From NCBI GenBank assembly GCA_002900995.3, contig CM035306.1, positions 372,001 to 436,000 on the forward strand: a DNA stretch of 64,000 bases. The letters are read 5' to 3'. Shown here piece by piece: positions 22,846-34,248 of the stretch. The stretch's first letter is position 1; every line of letters starts with the position of its first letter. Under the pieces are notes generated by a model. It worked only from the letters and a program-made list of their open reading frames with translations. It searched no databases and was not told the DNA's origin. Made by a program: the position numbers and the translations under genes. This DNA comes from Ganoderma boninense. Taxonomy: Eukaryota > Basidiomycota > Agaricomycetes > Polyporales > Polyporaceae.

Positions 22846-24942
22846 ATGGCGGGTACTTCTAAGGCCAAAAAATCTCGTAAGTAGCAGTATTTTGTGTGCA
22901 TAACGCCGTTAGATGGTGCAACGCGCGGCTGTGCCACTCATCTTTGAAACACAGAGATGAACTTTCTTCAGCTTCCTGAAGACGCTACTGCGGCTTCGGG
23001 TCATCAACCTGCTTCTCGTAAGGCCCTTCACGCTGCAAGATATCATCCTTACGAACGAGTCATGTCAGGAGACCGGGATACGGGACGCGGCACAGAGTTC
23101 GTACCTCCAAAGTTTTTGCCAGTACTCAGCTAACGGCGCTGCTCTTGACCGCAGCATCCCGCCGCTGTCGGCGGTCCCTTCCGACCGATTAGATTGGCGG
23201 CTCCCTGGAGGGTTTCCAGAGTCTCCTACGCCTAGTATGCATGGGTGAGTGAGATATTTGGAGTAAAGGTGGCTGATAACCGACGCGATTCTGGTTCAAG
23301 ACCTCATGGGGAACCGCCTAGCAGTATGTTCTACGGCCAACACCCGCAGTTCAACATACCCCCGTACGGCGGTGATCCCTTCGGACAGCCGATGTTTCCG
23401 GTGGCCTACAATCCTTATCCGGGTGGACCATCGCCGATATTTGGACCCCCTGGTGCCGTTCAGACCCCTGCGATGCTGGGCGAAGGTCTAGGTGCTCCCT
23501 TGGAGTATCCGGGGATGCCAGGAATGCCGGGAATGTCGGGAATGCCGGGAATGTCGGGAATGCTGAATAGGTGCGGACGGGATGGGCTTGAGCGGGTTCG
23601 AGTTGCTAACAATGTTGGGTGCCTAGCACGCCCGCCGTTCAAGTACGTGGATCTCGCCGACAGATCCCGAAGAAAACCAACGCCGGCCGCGACGCGAGGT
23701 GAGTGTATGGCCGGGTTTGAAGTTTCGCACTGGGAAGCTAAGATATGGGTTCGTATAGCGTGCAGCCGCGAGTTACGGACAAGCTTGGCCCATATGCACG
23801 GCATCGTAAACCGCTCAAGGCCCAGAAGCCCAATCGCGACAGTGACGGGACCCCCCAAACGCAGGTCTCCGACTCCAGCCCCGATGTCCTGCTGGATGTT
23901 GTGGAGCCGGCGGTTATGCAGGCGGAGCCTGTCGCTGATCCGGTCGCTGCATCCGGGACGAACATGCATGCCTCCTCGGAGAGAACCTCTACCGAGCCGA
24001 CCCTTTCGACGACTCCCCCATTTCCACCGGCTACCTTGGTCGATCGGGGCACATTCGAGGTTACGAACACGCCAATCCCAGCTTTCGTCCCCGTACCTGC
24101 TTTGGATCTTGGAAGTGCTACAGCCACCGCTCAGAACAATCTGTCGCCCGTACTGTCGTTCGACGCTGCTGGTCTTTCGGCCGACCATGAGCCCGCTGCC
24201 AATTCGTCGGGGCAAGTTGACACTCAGAATTCGGGCGACCTGTCGGCGAGGATGTCTAATGGGCACGTCACTCCACCTTGCACAAGCCCTCCAGTTGGAA
24301 GCGTCAGCGTCGTCGAGCCCACGAGCAACGACGCGAACGACGCAATGGTAGGCAGCGAACGCTCTGCGAGTTATTACTCCTTGGCCAATCCAAGCGAAGA
24401 AGCCGGTGGCAGTCCAGGAGACGAATCTGTGAGGACCGTTCTTGGACGAGAGGGCGCCGAGGCGCAGGGAGGAAGTCCCCATTCGACTTCGATGTTGATC
24501 GCAAGCGGTCAGGTGCGTCAGGACTGACCTTTGTGTGGACGACACTGTCTGATTGCTGTAGCAGGATCCGATGCAGTTGCCCGATGAGATCTTCTCAGTC
24601 GATGCCGCCAACTCGGTCGATGCCATCCCGGCGGCCGTCCACAACGAGTGCGGTTGCTTCACGACCATCGCCGTGAGTAGTTCGAGTGACTTATGTTATG
24701 GGTGAACGCTCACTGGGGCTATGCAGGCACTGCGTGGAGAAGTGGACAGACTTCAACAGACTGTGAACATGTTGATGCCGGCGGCTGCGGGGCCCGCTGC
24801 AAGACAGGCGGATGCCCACGAGGCGTGCATCGTGACGATCCACATCCCAGGCTCTTCGGAGCTCGGAGAGGAGAGACAACAGGGGAGTACTGTTGTCATC
24901 CGCGTAAATGGCTCTGGCTCCAGAGCCTTGGTGCGAGAGTAA
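22846..24942 (+). CDS. Uncharacterised disordered protein, PGY/PGM-rich with C-terminal short coiled coil
   Basis: At least eight exons from ATG 22846 (exon 1 22846-22876) to TAA 24940-24942, all spliced in frame. A Pro/Gly/Tyr/Phe-rich N-terminal part (FYGQHPQFNIPPYGG) contains a PGM/SGM repeat near 23510-23565. A basic patch follows (RRQIPKKT), then a long Ser/Thr/Pro/Glu-rich disordered region. The C-terminus starts ALRGEVDRLQQTV, a short coiled coil, followed by a beta-like tail (ACIVTIHIPGSSEL). The composition and domain order resemble the first half of the GMSSDES-family gene at 4387-7421, but the GMSSDES end is absent. It may be a shortened relative or an independent disordered protein. 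It is the last gene before the first assembly gap. Confidence 0.6.
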
Positions 24943-25129
24943 CCGGAGAGAGTTGGGGTACTTCGTCTGGCCGCCCTCCGGCTAGCTGGTACCTCCAAGG
25001 TTCCCAAAATTCCTGCGCTACGTGTCCGTGTTCCGCCTCGTCTCAGAGAATATTGTCCAAAAAGGACAAGGTTTAGTGCGTTCGTTCGTGCATGTATGTT
25101 ACATAGAGCCTCCGGTTGAATATATGATG

Positions 25130-25367
25130 GTGCACATAGAGGAGCGGGAGGGGGATGTGTGACTGAGTGACGGAAATAAGCGCCGTGACTGACTCTGGCT
25201 GATCGCCAGTCGCCGATCGCAAGGAAGGGGGTTTTGTTGTCCGACGCCGGCCTCCGCCCATCCTCGAGTCCTCCCTTGAATCCACCACGCTGGTTGCGCC
25301 TATCTCCCTCTGTTTGTCTAGGGCCAGGTATGTCCGACTGGCAGTGAATCTGCTTCTACAGGCTAAC
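25130..25367 (+). repeat. Dispersed repeat module, copy 2 (ends in assembly gap)
   Basis: This shares with 13100-13740 (minus strand) and 27310-27750 the blocks GCGCCGTGACTGACTCTGGC, CTGATCGCCAGTCGCCGATC, GGCCTCCGCCCATCCTCGAG and CCACGCTGGTTGCGCCTA. It runs into the N run at 25368, so the full extent of this copy is not visible. A uL16 relic follows the gap, the same order as in the other two copies. Confidence 0.7.
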
Positions 25368-25467
25368 NNNNNNNNNNNNNNNNNNNNNNNNNNNNNNNNN
25401 NNNNNNNNNNNNNNNNNNNNNNNNNNNNNNNNNNNNNNNNNNNNNNNNNNNNNNNNNNNNNNNNNNN
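25368..25467. other. Assembly gap (100 N)
   Basis: Exactly 100 N, a conventional placeholder for a gap of unknown size. Any open frame crossing it is meaningless. It sits inside duplicated sequence (module copy 2 and uL16 copy 2), a place where assemblers commonly break. Confidence 0.99.
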
Positions 25468-25530
25468 GCCTCGCTGCCATCGCCCGTCTGTCCCGCTCGT
25501 TTGGATGACACTCACTACTAGACTTCTAAT

Positions 25531-26040
25531 CTTGGGTTGCCGTCCCGCTCGTTGCTACCGCTACTGCAAGAGCAATCCCTACCACCCAACTCTCGCTACA
25601 ACCATCATGTCCCCGATCCCACCTCGGCCGCAAGCGTGCCTCTCGCGACGAACTCCTCTTCTGCTGCCACATCGGTTCTCCCTTCAGTCTATCGACCGCC
25701 ATGCGTCGTGCTCGGGGCAAGCCTTACGGCCACCGCTGCTCGTGCAGACATTGGCCAGATCATCCTCTCCATCCGTACGAAGGACCAGAACGCCTGTGTC
25801 GTCCAGGACGCTTTCCGTCCTGTCCGCTACAAGTCCGTCTCCCGCAAGTAGGGCTTCGCCAACGTCAACCGTGAGGACTACCTCAAGCTCAAGGAGGACA
25901 AGCGTGTCTTGCAGTACGTTTCTTCCACTTCTATTTCTCCCCTCCACCGTCCCATCTCCTTTTAGAGACGGTGCTTACGTCCAATATATTCGCCCTCGGG
26001 GCAACCTCGCGAACAACTTTCCCCGAATCTCCGATCAGGG
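25531..26040 (+). pseudogene. Ribosomal protein uL16 (RPL10) pseudogene, copy 2
   Basis: It starts with a CRPARCYRYCKSNPYHP-like uL16 N-terminus near 25540, has a degenerate middle, then a clean central block (ARADIGQIILSIRTKDQNA) and VRYKSVSRK followed by a stop. The FANVNREDYLKLKEDKR block comes next, then a 52-bp GT-AG intron at about 25917-25966, and DGAYVQYIRP..GNLANN. The order and the intron match a genuine uL16 gene. Internal stops and the scrambled section around 25590-25690 make it non-functional. From about 25680 to 26157 it is essentially identical to copy 3 (29030-29508). Confidence 0.8.
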
Positions 26041-26525
26041 AGGCATCGACGAGGGCGTCGACGACCGAGGAGACGGTCGGGTCGAAGTTCTAGGCTTGTA
26101 CATCGATCTCCCTGTCTTCAACTCTCCCGCCGCAGACCGTCCGCTTGTGCGAGCCTTCAACACAGTGCCGTCGCGATATTCATGTCTTGTCCTCCCAAGC
26201 CGGCACACGAGCGCAGCATAGGCAAGGAGGATGCTCGCTCAGGAGAATCCGGGTGCCCTGTTCCGACTTGCAATGCGCTCGCGCCACGTGCCGTCGATTG
26301 ACTGCCCCCTTGCGCGTGCACATTCCTTTATTCATGTTGAAGACACGGAGGCTCTCTCGTGAACGTGAAATAGTCCTTCATGAGCTCGCGCTAATACTGT
26401 TTGTCCCTTCGACGCCTTTTAAGCGTCAGCACTCGGACCTAGTGTCTCATCGTGTTTCCTTCCTCTCCGTTCCCCTCCCCTGCCTTCCCGTCCTCCTCCT
26501 CACCTCGCCACTCAAACCTATCATC

Positions 26526-27159
26526 ATGGAGCCCGGCACTGAACAGGTAGTCCTTTATGAGTGAGTAAAAGGCGTGCTCTATTGTCCAACACCTATTGAT
26601 CTTGTTGCACAGCGAGGCTATACTTCTCTTCTCAGAGGATGTGACGTTCACTGGCGTATGGCCTAGTGGAGATAGCTCTCGTGAGGTTCCTGGTCGCCTC
26701 ATCTTGGCGAAGTTTTCGCCTACTATCTGTGAGCCGTTATTGTTCCTGATGGTCTCTGTGTAGTTAACATGCCTTTGTAGTTGTTGTGATGGTTTTCACT
26801 CGCACCGGACGTGTTGCCAGTGGCACACCCTTCTGCACCAACATAGTGACCGACGATACTGTGTTTGAGTTCTCTGAGGTAAGCAGTGCTACCTTGACTA
26901 TATCCAGCCGGTGCCAACGTTAATCCATGCCTCCGTACCACAGAAGAACAGCAGAGCCTGCATCGTTATAGACGAAGGCAGGGCACTCCACGGAGTCCCC
27001 ATAGGCAACACGCTCGAGATTCGCTTCCCCCGGGCCACAGTTATGTGGCAATTTTGTAGCCTTATTCTCGAAGCGAAGCTCTGCCTCGCTGACCACCGTA
27101 CCCGCCTGGACGCCCTGTTAGACAGTGTCATCGCGGAGGTGAACCACAGTGAAGCCTAG
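26526..27159 (+). CDS. Small uncharacterised protein
   Basis: Four exons starting at ATG 26526: MEPGTEQVVLY..., EAILLFSEDVTFTG..., VVMVFTRTGRVAS... and KNSRACIVIDEG..., stop at 27157-27159. All junctions are GT-AG and in frame. The product of about 150 residues has several beta-like hydrophobic strands followed by LEIRFPRATVMWQF and a helical end. Its gene layout and the R(F/L)PR..xxW(Q/L) block recall the proteins from 19508-20218 and 22001-22666, so it may be another distant member of that family. Confidence in homology is lower than for that pair. It lies between two uL16 relics. Confidence 0.55.
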
Positions 27160-27309
27160 GGTATGGAACGTCCGTAGAATTATGGTCAAGTCATGTATAG
27201 ATTGCGTGTCAGTCGACTCGTTTCCAAGTCGCGTATTGATGATTACTTGTATACCGCTCTTGAATGTGATATGTTCGATGTCAATTCTAGGAAAGTATGA
27301 GCTCGGAAT

Positions 27310-27750
27310 GTGACGAGACTTCGGGAAGCGGAGTACAAGCGCCGTGACCGACTCTGGCTGATCGCCAGCCGCCAGGCGGCTTTGTTGGCCTTTGCCTACT
27401 GTATTCGACGTCCGACGCCGGCCTCCGCCCATCCTCCAGTCATCCCTTGTGTCCACACGCTGGTTGCGCCTACCGACTCCAATCTCTCCATTCACCGCCA
27501 CGCCCTCCCTTTGGATCGCCTCTAGCGCGGCGACGAGGAAATCGACGGACGGCCTGCGCCCTGGCGTGAAGACGTCTAGATCTCCCAGTCGACGCGCGCA
27601 AAGCGCCGCGGAGCACGGGAGCCACGTCCTTGACTAGCTGCGGGGATCTGGACTGACGCATGCGAAGCCGGGTTGGCCAAGGTTTTGAGTCGGATCGACA
27701 GCCCAGGTGAGTCGCTATTCGCGGTGTTCGCATCGACTCGCGCCGCAGTC
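27310..27750 (+). repeat. Dispersed repeat module, copy 3
   Basis: The order of blocks is the same as in the minus-strand copy at 13100-13740: the GCGCCGTGAC block, the CTGATCGCCAG block, GGCCTCCGCCCATCCTC and CGCTGGTTGCGCCTACCGAC. It continues with a protein-like LRPGVKTSRSPSRRAQS stretch and the GTGAGTCGCTATTCGCG block. Unlike copy 1, about 1 kb with a possible gene follows before the uL16 relic. Confidence 0.7.
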
Positions 27751-27969
27751 TCCTCCCTCCCTATCTTGCCTTACAACCCTTTCCTCCCCTACCAGTCTCT
27801 ATCTCCACCCTTCGTCTACTCCGCAAAATCCGCAGACGCCCCCACCCTGGACAGCTGCAAAACCCGCCATCGGACACGACACCAGCCCGACGTCGGTGCA
27901 TATGACATCCCCAAGCGGACCCGCAGACCCTGCGTTGCGGGCCGCGATGGCCTCGGTCGTTTTGACGGG

Positions 27970-28798
27970 CGGGCGGAGCCGTATTCGGAGGAACTGAGTT
28001 CGTGCGGGAACACGCGACGGGCGTCGCCGACTGTATCGGCGGATGGTGTAGGCATCGGCGACATGGTGAGCACGATTTTACACCCTAGTACACCGGACGG
28101 AGAGCGCCTGACAATTGGGTTCTCTTCTCACTGTTGCTGCTGCTATTGCAGCTAATGCAGACCACCCTACGCCCAGTGCATTGTTCGCCCTGCGGCTGAT
28201 GCTCTATTGCTCGGCGGAGGTCGATGCTGCAGGGGCAAAGGTGCGCGCGCTTCGGATCGTCTGTCTCCATGGACGACGTCGGCTCATCCATCTTTAGTTT
28301 CCCCGACAGGCGGACGTTGACCTCTGTGCCGAATCCGAAGACTCGTTAGAGGATCTCGAGGACGGCTTGGAGTCGGGTAGATCAGTGCACTTCCTCCGGC
28401 AGTTCTCGATTACCTTCACCATCCGACAGTCAGTCGCAGCGTCCGCTTCTCCTTCACGGTCGGGACGACCGGAGGTCAGCATATTGCGCTGTGATTCGCA
28501 TTGCATATCTGGGTGACTGCATGGGTATGATCATTCGCGGCGAAGAGATCGTATGGCGAACCGAGGAGATGTGGTGGACAGTAAGTGTCATTCTTCTCCG
28601 TGAGCTGTGTCAGCATAATCTTACACTGCGCATTACAGTTCAACACTCCAGTGCAACGTCGGACGGCCCGTCCGACAACCCTAGATCTGGGACAAGGATA
28701 TCCTGGATGAGGTTGTCCAGTTCCGCGGATCCTTCATGGGCCCACCACCCGCAAAACCGACGTCGGGCGAGTTACGATTCCTAACTGCCACGCAATGA
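27970..28798 (+). pseudogene. Fragmentary uncharacterised gene
   Basis: Several protein-like stretches can be spliced or lie in succession: TEFVREHATGVADCIGGW, DHPTPSALFALRLMLYCSAE, then after a 69-bp intron DVDLCAESEDSLEDLEDGLE and FLRQFSITFTIRQS. A WWT block with a GTAAGT donor follows, and a C-terminal IWDKDILDEVVQFRGSFMG piece ends ATQ at 28796-28798. I could not connect all pieces in one frame; one stop falls before IWDK and there is no clear start. It may be a real gene with a missed exon or a decaying one. No family recognised. Confidence 0.35.
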
Positions 28799-28858
28799 AG
28801 TAGGGGGCACGGATTTTGAAAACCACCTGTGAGCAGCCTCGCCGACATCGCTCCGAAC

Positions 28859-29390
28859 CTTGGGTTGCCGTCCCGCTCGTTGCTACCGCTACTGCAAGAA
28901 CAATCCCTACCACCCTATGCCAAGTCTCGCTACAACCGTCGTGTCCCCGATTCCTCTTCTGCTGCCACGTCGCTTCCACGTTCTCCGCATCAGCAAGATG
29001 TTCTCCTGCGCCGGGACAGATCGGTTCTCCCTTCAGTCTATAGACCGCCATGCGTCGTGCTCGGGGCAAGCCTTACGGCCACCGCTGCTCGTGCAGACAT
29101 TGGCCAGATCATCCTCTCCATCCGTACGAAGGACCAGAACGCCTGTGTCGTCCAGGACGCTTTCCGTCCTGTCCGCTACAAGTCCGTCTCCCGCAAGTAG
29201 GGCTTCGCCAACGTCAACCGTGAGGACTACCTCAAGCTCAAGGAGGACAAGCGTGTCTTGCAGTACGTTTCTTCCACTTCTATTTCTCCCCTCCACCGTC
29301 CCATCTCCTTTTAGAGACGGTGCTTACGTCCAATATATTCGCCCTCGGGGCAACCTCGCGAACAACTTTCCCCGAATCTCCGATCAGGGA
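28859..29390 (+). pseudogene. Ribosomal protein uL16 (RPL10) pseudogene, copy 3
   Basis: The best preserved of the three. It has CRPARCYRYCKNNPYHP near 28865, a SRYNRRVPD piece in another frame, then RFHVLRISKMFSCAGTDRF near 28970, a signature uL16 block. A frame change leads into ARADIGQIILSIRTKDQNA, VRYKSVSRK, a stop, and the same last intron and final exon as copy 2. Multiple frame changes rule out function. The 3' part matches copy 2 almost base for base, implying recent duplication or gene conversion, while the 5' parts differ more. Confidence 0.8.
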
Positions 29391-29509
29391 GGCATCGACG
29401 AGGGCGTCGACGACCGAGGAGACGGTCGGGTCGAAGTTCTAGGCTTGTACATCGATCTCCCTGTCTTCAACTCTCCCGCCGCAGACCGTCCGCTTGTGCG
29501 AACCTTCAG

Positions 29510-31460
29510 CCCTACACGGTGCCGTCGCGATATTCATGTCTGGTCCCCTGCAGCGTTCCACCCGGAGAAGGAGACCGCCACGGTCCACAAGTTGGAGGCT
29601 CGAGAGGTGTCGTCTTCCCGGTAAGCGGTCACGCTTTGCCCGTGGGACCAGTGCCTCATCCGCATCCCGATTCCTTCGTCTTTTTGTGCCTACCACTCGG
29701 CTCAACAGTGAAACATGTACAGTACTACCGGGTGAGGGCGACCGCCTCGGTTCAGTCCCCGTTGTCCGGACTGCGGCATTCACGTCTAGAGTTTTGCGAT
29801 TCTAGGTTGTAGACAAGTCTCGACTACCGTGGGGACGTGGAAATTGCCCGTCCAGCCCATGCGCGCACCCTACGGTCCACTGTAGTTTGGTCGTTTACGC
29901 AGGTCAGAGTTGGCCTGCCCCTTGAGTTTCGACATGGCGCTTTCACAAGGTTTTCGGGAAGCTCGCTCCTCGACTTGTCGTGCCGGAGTCTCGACTCTCC
30001 TTTCGCATTTGCAGACCTTTAGATCTGCCGCTACCGCTTGTAAGTCATCCCCTCAACATTAATTCCGACTTCGTGACGTTAACCACCTGCGACCGCACGC
30101 GCCCCCCCGACAGGTTGCCCCTCACCCCGAACGACTCTTAGAATGCTGCCGCATCTCGGTTAGCGTTTGTATTACTTCCTTAATGGCGTAGCGCTTTCCC
30201 TGCCCGTATTCTACATTCGATATAGGTCCCAGGCTGTCACAAAAGGCGTAGCGATGAGCCGTGACTCATATTTGACAATCGCAGGACTTCAGTCGAATCT
30301 AGACTCTAGCGAGTCACGATTCGCTTCTCGCTACCGTATGTTTCGACAATCTACGTTGTCTTTGCTTTAGATGACGAACGACTTTCGGGTTGTGACGCGC
30401 GCGACTGGAGTGGCCAGTAAGGACATTGGTGAGTCCTCATTCGAATGTCGGTAAGCGTGGTATTTTCAATTGCGCTCCCGAACTGCATTAAGACCATGCT
30501 GTATCGTTTACGTTCATGACTTTGGCGTAGTGTAGATGTCATCGCATTTTAATTGGTAGATCAATGTACTGTCACGATGGTGGATGAGTCACATGTGACT
30601 TGTACTATGTCACCGTGGTTCTGACCCTCCCTAAGTCACAATGCCCACCTAAAGACCATGATAACGTGATTTGCGTGGCATGTGTCACAATGGTCAGGCG
30701 TATGCCGCATTTTGATTGGTGGAGGGCTGCTGAGTCTCAATGGTTTCAAGTCCGATGGACATTGTACCATGCGAATACCAGTCTAGACATTTATGTTGGC
30801 GCCATTACGCATGGTTGCGGCCGACACATGATCGCGGTCATCTGGAATGGCGTCGCCTAAAGTCGTGTGGAATCCAGCGTGTGCACATTTTGCATGATCA
30901 GCGTGGGGTCTCTCTACCATACTAGGTGATTATCGCGGCAATATTTGTAATCTCATGGACGACCCATCCTCAACTTGCGCAAGATGAGGTCCGAGTGCTG
31001 TGCGGGGTGACTTGTTCTAGATATTCTGCTCTCCTGAACCATCATTGCAGTGTCCATTGACCAAGAAAAACGAAGTTTCGGCCTGCTTGCAGTGAAGTCT
31101 TTTCTATGATATACTTCATATTATTTACAACAGCCGAAGCTGTCACCATTTATCCCAGAGGACCGTGAGGTCATTTTGAACGAGTTTTCGGGAGGAAAGC
31201 GGACCCCAAGCCTGTCAGCATGGGCAGCGCATTTGGAATATGGTGCCAATGGTCATATACAAGACTAAAAATGTGCCATTTTGGACAGCATTTCTATGAG
31301 GAACATCGTGTCTACCATAGAATTACCAATTCCCATCATTTCTCCGAGGTTGCAGTACATTTATGGAATAACTGTTTAGTCAAGTTTTCACATGATTTAA
31401 GCATGGTTCACGGTCGGACCATCGTGATATGCCCACGGTGCCTGTAAGCTACAGTACGGC
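29510..31460. other. Gene-poor, AT-richer stretch with short internal repeats
   Basis: About 2 kb with no supported coding sequence and visibly lower GC than the surroundings. Short motifs recur between 30380 and 30760: CGCATTTTRATTGGTRGA twice (near 30545 and 30708) and GTCAC(A/G/C)(A/G)TGG about four times. This suggests a degenerate repeat or an old non-coding mobile element. Base composition changes near 29800 and 31450. Confidence 0.5.
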
Positions 31461-32805
31461 TTCGCTGTGCATCTCGGTCTCAAGCGTCCGTTCGCGTCCG
31501 AACCGGAGGAAGAAGAGAAGTTCGAGATTGAGGGGAAGTTGACCCGGACTTATCGGTTATCTTCTGGAGCATTGATAGGCCGGACGTCTAACACCATTGC
31601 AGCACGACAGATCCAGAGAATTGACCCCCTTCCCCCTGGAATAGCAACTCGGACGGTCTCCGCCCCTTGCAAATGCACCACATCGATACGCAGAAATATG
31701 CAGGATGCAATAAACATCCTACTTGCGAGGATAAAAAATGGATGCTGCGTTACAACGAAACACGCTGCAGCGGCATCTCTATGGCACTCAAACATACATT
31801 CGGTCGGGCATAGATTGGCGAGCGAACGGCCCACCGCAACATCATCACCTAACGCAGCAGGCACGGAGCGAGTACCAGGGCGCTCGCGACGATTGAGAGA
31901 ACAGATCGCGCGGCCGACCGGTGCATTGCCAAGAGCTCCTCCATTCCCTGCATTTTCCGTGAGCATGAGATTCACCACGCTCAGCCAGCACACCTTTCCC
32001 GCGGCATCAATGTAGGGTTGCCCTCGCGCACTCAGAAAAGAAAGACAGACAATTGGTGGACAACTCACCTCGAGGACAAGGTCGAGCATCTCGTAGTGGA
32101 GTAGCCGAGCGCGTCTTCCCAAACCAGATCAGCCCGCGTCCAGACAGCCCCCGTGCGACTCCGATTGCGTACGCGGCACGAGGTGGTGCAGAGATCCGCC
32201 TGGGGGGCGAGCGTGACAGTCAGGCTGATCTTGAGCCCAAGGCTATGTCACCACGCTGGGTTCAGACTTGTGAGGTTTTGCTCGACTGCTTCGAGGAGCT
32301 GCCAGTACAAAGCCAGCCATGAGATCTCGGTGGCAGTATCCGGGTGTACATCTGGGGAAGAGCGCAGGAGCAGGACGAGAGTGTGTCCCAAGCGCTGACG
32401 AGGAGGTGGAGGCTGGCGAAGGACAGGCTGGTACGGTGGGAGAGGAGCGCTCCACGGGCACGAAGGATGCCGGGAGAGGCGCGATGGTGAGAGGGACGGG
32501 TACAGCAATTGAAGTTGAAGTGTCAAGTGCCTGATAGAAGCCTGGTGAGTGTTTTGATGTTAGTACAGGAATGTTGCAGAACAAACCACTGCCCCCGTAA
32601 TGCGTATAGAAAAGCAGCTGCCGTGGGCTGCCGCACGTCGAAGTTTGAAAACAACTTGAAATTAACAACTGTTCTGCAGAGATAACTTCAGACTGGCCTC
32701 CTTCGGCGGGATACAGACACATACCGGAATCAACACTCGAAGCAAAACACCGTTCTGCCTCCAACTTGAACAGGTTCGAGAACAACCTGAAAATCGTCCG
32801 GCTTC
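31460..32805. other. No gene assigned; scattered protein-like stretches
   Basis: On the minus strand around 32040-32240 a stretch reads LGLKISLTVTLAPQADL and then a possible donor. Around 32243-32530 a Ser/Pro-rich frame is open. On the plus strand near 31470 there is an acidic piece (SEPEEEEKFEIEGK). I could not build a spliced gene or recognise a family and regard these as relics or chance frames. Confidence 0.4.
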
Positions 32806-32845
32806 GAAGGGATGTGGGCCGAGCGCTGCTCGCCGGATCCTTCGC

Positions 32846-32873
32846 TTTATTTGGCCACCTGGGTGGCCAAATA
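32846..32873. repeat. Perfect 13-bp palindrome (copy 1)
   Basis: TTATTTGGCCACC, a 2-bp centre, then GGTGGCCAAATAA. The same palindrome is present in the second copy of the duplication near 42408-42435. It lies about 450 bp upstream of the small ORF at 33294 and could be a regulatory dyad or cruciform site; that is inference. Confidence 0.85.
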
Positions 32874-33156
32874 AGAGCCTAGTCAGCGTCTAATGCTTGT
32901 CCCTCTCACCCATGCCGCCTCCGCCATCCGACCTCATTGTCGACCTCGTCCTCTAGCGTCATTGGCTCGCTCTGATATAAGGGTGCCTCTGTGGGCGACC
33001 TGTATCTTGGAAACAGACGGCTGCTATGTGGTCGTATTGACATTGACGCAAACACTTGCCACGAAAGGGAATTTATTGTGTGCGCAACCGCGCGATGCTC
33101 GTCGATTGGCACTTCACCTCCATGCTCGTTATTGCTAGCAATCCACGAGATTCAGG

Positions 33157-33164
33157 CAAGTATA
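33157..33164 (+). promoter_or_regulatory. TATA box of the small ORF at 33294
   Basis: TATATAGG about 135 bp upstream of the ATG, with a plausible pyrimidine-rich leader between. It is preserved at about 42721-42728 in the second copy. Confidence 0.5.
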
Positions 33165-33293
33165 TAGGAGAGGCATGTTGGAAGCTAAGTCTCCATCATC
33201 AGCCAGCCTCAGCGACCGCTTCGAGACTCAGAGACGACCTCTACGCCACGCTCGCATACGAGTCACTCTCTCATTCTCAGAACACCTTCGACG

Positions 33294-33500
33294 ATGTCCT
33301 TCTCCACCAGCACCTCCGTTTACGGTTCTTCCCCGCTGCGCCTTCCGCACCAACGCATTCGCGCTCTTCACATCCACCAGTCGCCTCGCGACACCTACAA
33401 CATGTACGAGGACGCGCGCCAGGTGCTCTTCTCCTCGACCGAGCGCGCCGCGCCGAGGAAGACCTCCAAGGCCAGCCTGAAGAAGTTCTTCGGGCTGTAG
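33294..33500 (+). CDS. Small uncharacterised protein, copy 1 (internal double frameshift)
   Basis: A 68-residue ORF beginning MSFSTSTSVYG and ending in the basic KASLKKFFGL. Compared with the copy at 42856-43065, three single-base deletions shift the frame across roughly residues 12-28 and then restore it: GCTTC to GTTC, CCAAACG to CCAACG and CACCCAG to CACCAG. This copy reads SSPLRLPHQRIRALHIHQ where copy 2 reads FFPAAPSAPNAFALFTSTQ. The matched ends, SPRDTYNMYEDARQVLF onward, are identical. All three differences are in short homopolymers, so sequencing error is a real possibility. The TATA box and upstream sequence are shared. Function unknown; the end looks like a short amphipathic basic helix. 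Confidence 0.5.
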   Translation: MSFSTSTSVYGSSPLRLPHQRIRALHIHQSPRDTYNMYEDARQVLFSSTERAAPRKTSKASLKKFFGL

Positions 33501-34248
33501 ACGTATCGTGCTTGCCTAGAGCGAGCTTTACCACCACCGCCGCCGCCGCCGTCCCACGATGCCGGCGCGGCCCCATCCCGCTTGCATCATCCATCATCCT
33601 CAAATGCGCCGCGCTCCTCGCGCCCGCACTTCGCAACATCGCGCAAGACGCGTGCTATATCTACGCCTGGTCTACATGCTCGCCGGCCTCTCGCGCGCAA
33701 CGATGTCGCTTCGCGTCGCGCTCCACCCCTCGCCGTAAACCTCGCGCTTCGCGAGTCGGCCCGTTCTCCAAGAGATCCTGATGGATATGGAGAACATACC
33801 CCGTTGGATATTAGATACCAAATGTGCTCTATGGACCTGTGGATTCATGGAACTGGATTCCTCCCTGTTTCTGTCCTGTATTAAATCCTCTATATAACAC
33901 CGCCCCGCTCTTCCAAACATCTGCCTGTTGTCTTCAATTGGGCCTATGGTGACATTGTGCTGGGAACTTTTCGCAGAAGTCCATATTTTTACAACGTGCG
34001 TGGTAACGACAAGTCTACAGACGGACGCTGAATTCCGTTGGGTTGCTGGATAGCCAGAGCCGGAAACAAGCCAAAACGCGCATTGTCATTGCAGTATAAC
34101 TTACGTATACGACTGCAGCAGTCTATTGATAATGCCCAGCTACACATTTACGACACCGGCAGCATTAAAGCCGTGAAGATCAACTTTATTTGACTCAAAT
34201 CTTGTCGCCAACGATCTCGGCACTCGACTTCCCCACGCAAATTCTCAA

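Noticed and set aside
25073..25508. Open frames spanning the N run on both strands
   Set aside because: They are translated through 100 unknown bases and have no meaning as proteins.
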